A DNA stretch of 44,332 nt, from contig JASHPG010000097.1 in the NCBI GenBank assembly GCA_030038275.1, positions 1 to 44,332 of the forward strand, in the 5' to 3' direction. Under the pieces are notes generated by a model. That model had not been told where the DNA came from. It did not search any database and saw nothing but the letters and a program-made list of their open reading frames with translations. A program made the translations under genes and the position numbers. Positions 42,140-44,332 of the stretch are shown here, piece by piece; the first letter of the stretch is position 1; every line of letters starts with the position of its first letter. The DNA is from Candidatus Acidiferrales bacterium. GTDB lineage: Bacteria > Acidobacteriota > Terriglobia > Acidiferrales > UBA7541.

Positions 42140-42168
42140 AGAATAAGCGATAAAACCATGTCAGTCAA
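42140..42168 (-). promoter_or_regulatory. Promoter of the cys operon
   Basis: On the minus strand TTGACT (42168-42163), a 17-base spacer, and TATTCT (42145-42140). Transcription would begin near 42133. The leader-peptide ATG is at 42122, so the untranslated 5' end is very short. Confidence 0.65.
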
Positions 42169-42249
42169 TAAGGTTAAGCATCTACGCCGCTGCCAGAAGG
42201 GACTTAAGTTACTTCAGGGCAATACGATGCGCGGATAAGCGCCCAGGAT

Positions 42250-42957
42250 TCAGAGCGGCGCCAGGAGCGACTGCAGGAGCGGCGTGGCGGGTGCGCTACA
42301 GAGATCTGCCCACGAACCCCTCTGGATTACCTGCCCCTGCTCCAGCACCACCGCCATTTGAGGGCAGAGGCGCGTGAGCACATCCGCTCGATGGTCCACG
42401 GCAATCATGCTGAACCCGATATTCCTGCTCCAAAAGACCAGATCGTCGATCAATTCGCGCACGAGCTGACGATCCAGGCCGACAAACGGCTCGTCGAGAA
42501 GGACCAGCGGCGGCCTTCGCGCCAGCATCCTGGCCAAGCCGACGCGCCGTGCCTGTCCACCAGAAATACGTGATGCAGGCGCGTTCCAAAGAGGCGCTAA
42601 TTTCAGCCGATTCTTGAGGGTGGCGATCCATTCTGCGCGCTCCGGGTCAGCCTGTTCGATCTTGGATAATCCGAATGTGATGTTGTCGCGCACGGAGAGA
42701 TGCGGGAAAAGGCTCGGCTCTTGCGTTAGATAGCCAATGGATCTGCGATGCAGCGGGAGTGGCGGCGGAAAGAAATGGACGTCGCCGAGATCGATGTAGC
42801 CGTCATCGGGATCCTCAATGCCCGCGATGCACGCAAGCACGGTGCTCTTGCCGACGCCCGACGCTCCGAACAATCCCAGCGACTCTCCGGGGCCAAGCTT
42901 CAGCGAAAAGCTGACGGTAAAATCACGGCGGCGTTTGGTGAAGTGCGCGTCAAGCAT
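42250..42957 (-). CDS. ABC transporter ATPase (ModC-like)
   Basis: A 235-residue ATPase. Walker A is GASGVGKST (about 31-39), Q-loop YLTQEPSLFPHLSV, signature ISGGQARRVGLARML and Walker B LVLLDEPFVGLD, with the H-loop in AVDHRAD. LFPHLSVRDNI is typical of ModC and related oxyanion importers. The molybdate-binding C-terminal domain of longer ModC proteins is absent. It overlaps the permease stop by eight bases and sits at the end of the mod-like operon, upstream of the cys promoter. Confidence 0.9.
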   Translation of the reverse strand: MLDAHFTKRRRDFTVSFSLKLGPGESLGLFGASGVGKSTVLACIAGIEDPDDGYIDLGDVHFFPPPLPLHRRSIGYLTQEPSLFPHLSVRDNITFGLSKIEQADPERAEWIATLKNRLKLAPLWNAPASRISGGQARRVGLARMLARRPPLVLLDEPFVGLDRQLVRELIDDLVFWSRNIGFSMIAVDHRADVLTRLCPQMAVVLEQGQVIQRGSWADLCSAPATPLLQSLLAPL

Positions 42958-43702
42958 GGCTTCTGCGCTGCGCCAGGACGTGCGCCAGCCACGGCAGCGG
43001 CAAGGCGACCGCCAGGAAGATGACGAGCAACGGCATCACTGCCGGCAATCCATAGCTTTGCAAATCGACCCAGAGTTGCACGGGCATGCCGGAGGGATAA
43101 TATGCGGTAACGACAACCGCGCCGAATTCTCCCACGGCGCGAACCCACGCGATACTCAGGGCCACGGCCAATCCCAGGCGCGCCAGGGGCAGCGTGACGC
43201 GGAAAAACACTCTCGTTGGCGTCAGGCCGAGCAAGGCCGCTTGCTTTTGCAGCATGGAAGGAACGGCGTCCAGCGCCGCCACCGCCCCCAACACGTAATA
43301 TCCCATCGCAACATACACTTGAGTGGCCACGAACGCAGGCGCATTGTTGGTCATTGCGACGCCGTAGTGCTGCAACAACCGGCCAATGCCGCCGAAAGGC
43401 CCGAAGGCAAGCGTAAACAGAATTCCAAGGGCAAGCGGAGGCAGCAGAATCGGAACAAGCAGCGCCGCCTGCCATACGAGCCGCTCTTTCGCGCCGCACC
43501 GCGCGATGTAAGCCGCCATGGGCGTGCCGAGCACGACGACAATAACCATCGCGATGGCCGTAAGCACCAGCGACACGCGCACCGAGGCCAAAGCAGGTTC
43601 CCGCACTTGCGCGCTCCATTGCCACGCGCCAATGCGAGCAAACAGCGCCGACAGCGGGTAAAGCAACGCCAGCGCGAGCAAGGCCGCGCCAGCGCGAGCC
43701 AT
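42950..43702 (-). CDS. ABC transporter permease (ModB-like)
   Basis: A 250-residue inner-membrane permease with about six helices. The EAA-type cytoplasmic loop is ALLGLTPTRVFFRVTLPLARLGLAV (seen in ALLGLTPTRVFFRVTLPLA), which contacts the ATPase. GEFGAVVVTAYYPSGMPVQLW is typical of ModB/WtpB. ATG 43702 gives a protein of normal family length. The frame is open to 43804, but that start lies inside the binding-protein gene and would overlap it by 85 bases. Substrate: molybdate, tungstate or sulfate cannot be told apart here. Confidence 0.88.
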   Translation of the reverse strand: MARAGAALLALALLYPLSALFARIGAWQWSAQVREPALASVRVSLVLTAIAMVIVVVLGTPMAAYIARCGAKERLVWQAALLVPILLPPLALGILFTLAFGPFGGIGRLLQHYGVAMTNNAPAFVATQVYVAMGYYVLGAVAALDAVPSMLQKQAALLGLTPTRVFFRVTLPLARLGLAVALSIAWVRAVGEFGAVVVTAYYPSGMPVQLWVDLQSYGLPAVMPLLVIFLAVALPLPWLAHVLAQRRSHA

Positions 43703-43719
43703 CCAGCGCTGGTTGCCGC

Positions 43720-44332
43720 TTACGCGCGGAGCGTTGACGCCCGGTCCGGCGGATCGTATTGAAAACGCCGGAAGATCGATTGTGCTTCGCTGCTCTTCAG
43801 CCATTGAACGAACTCAGCCGCGCCATTCGGATTCGGGGCGCCGGTGAGCGCCGCCGCGTAATAAATCAGAGGCTCCGGATAATACGTCCTGCCGCCGACG
43901 GTGAGCTCCAGCCCAGGATTTTCTTCGCGGCCGTTTTCGGAACTCAGATTGATCTCTTTCGGCAGCGAAATATACGGAAGATCGAAAGGGCCCGGCTGTA
44001 TTTTATACGCCGAGCAAGCGTCCAATTGGCCGCTCTGCAACCGGGCCAAAAGGGTCGGCTCGCTGAAAATTTGCTGCCGATTCATGACTGGCCCGAGCGT
44101 TTTTTCGACCAGATTCGGCTCACGATAAAACTTCGCCGCCAAAGTCATAGTGAAAATGATATTTCGCCCCTGCGGATCGGCGACGGGGTCGGTGCGTCCA
44201 AAACGCAGACCAGGTTCTTGCAGAATCTGCCACCAGTTCGCCTTCCCGGCTGCTGCCGCTTTGAACCGCGACGCGAACTGGCTCTTCGGGCTGTAGGCGA
44301 TCACCATTTCGGTATGCGCGATCGGTTCGGCG
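43720..44332 (-). CDS. Oxyanion-binding protein of the ABC transporter, cut by the window end
   Basis: The C-terminal 200 or so residues of an extracellular solute-binding protein of the ModA/WtpA kind. The frame is open to the window edge (AEPIAHTEMVIAYSPKS precedes), so the start and signal peptide lie outside. Recognisable segments are GRTDPVADPQGRNIIF, LDACSAYKIQPG and AAEFVQWLKSSEAQSIFRRFQY. It would deliver the anion to the ModB-like permease 17 bases downstream. The ligand residues are mostly in the missing part. Confidence 0.88.
   Translation of the reverse strand, partial: AEPIAHTEMVIAYSPKSQFASRFKAAAAGKANWWQILQEPGLRFGRTDPVADPQGRNIIFTMTLAAKFYREPNLVEKTLGPVMNRQQIFSEPTLLARLQSGQLDACSAYKIQPGPFDLPYISLPKEINLSSENGREENPGLELTVGGRTYYPEPLIYYAAALTGAPNPNGAAEFVQWLKSSEAQSIFRRFQYDPPDRASTLRA

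Noticed and set aside
42818-43762. 314-codon plus-strand frame over the ModB-like gene
   Set aside because: Basic, His/Arg-rich shadow of a clear six-helix permease.

Overview
The window looks like a chromosomal segment of a GC-rich member of the Acidobacteriota. This rests on gene content and order: a DUF4159/VWA/MoxR/DUF58/BatA/DUF4175 locus, a SUF operon led by an Rrf2 regulator, a YXWGXW protein, a DUF3857-transglutaminase-TPR protein and an AmgK-RapZ fusion. No marker gene settles the taxonomy. I saw no prophage, insertion sequence, CRISPR array or replication origin.

Layout. 1-5.9 kb: a CAU tRNA, an exported YXWGXW protein, a DUF3857/transglutaminase/TPR protein split by a frameshift, and an exported TPR protein. 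6.0-8.2 kb: a two-gene sugar-activation pair, an AmgK-like kinase fused to a RapZ C-terminal domain and a MurU-like nucleotidyltransferase. 8.3-11.1 kb (minus): a signalling unit of YfiR-like periplasmic protein, CHASE8-like histidine kinase and single-domain response regulator. 11.3-12.7 kb (minus): a Tat-exported multicopper oxidase. 12.8-26.9 kb: one long, tightly packed plus-strand MoxR operon that encodes membrane-anchored VWA proteins, a caspase-fold protein without its cysteine, a TPR zinc peptidase, MoxR, DUF58 and a 1,199-residue DUF4175 protein. 26.7-30.2 kb: a looser accessory stretch with two paralogous small proteins, a metallo-hydrolase, a small secreted protein, palindromic repeats and a DUF433/DUF5615 toxin-antitoxin-like pair. 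30.2-37.0 kb: the SUF iron-sulfur operon (rrf2-sufB-orf53-sufC-sufD-sufS-sufU-sufT) behind a promoter that overlaps a perfect AGGACC-N5-GGTCCT operator. 37.7-42.2 kb (minus): the sulfate-assimilation operon cysD-cysN-cysH-tauE. 42.3-44.3 kb (minus): a molybdate-type ABC transporter whose binding-protein gene runs off the window.

The most notable new element is the leader of the cysDNH operon. A consensus-like promoter (TTGACT-N17-TATTCT) is followed within about 20 bases by a 27-residue ORF with four cysteine codons, then by a strong hairpin with a T-run, then by cysD. This has the architecture of a cysteine-sensing transcription attenuator. CysN in the same operon carries a degenerate APS-kinase domain that has lost its P-loop. 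That fits CysH being an APS reductase that needs no PAPS. Iron-sulfur assembly (SUF) and cysteine synthesis (cys) therefore lie side by side, each with its own visible control element.
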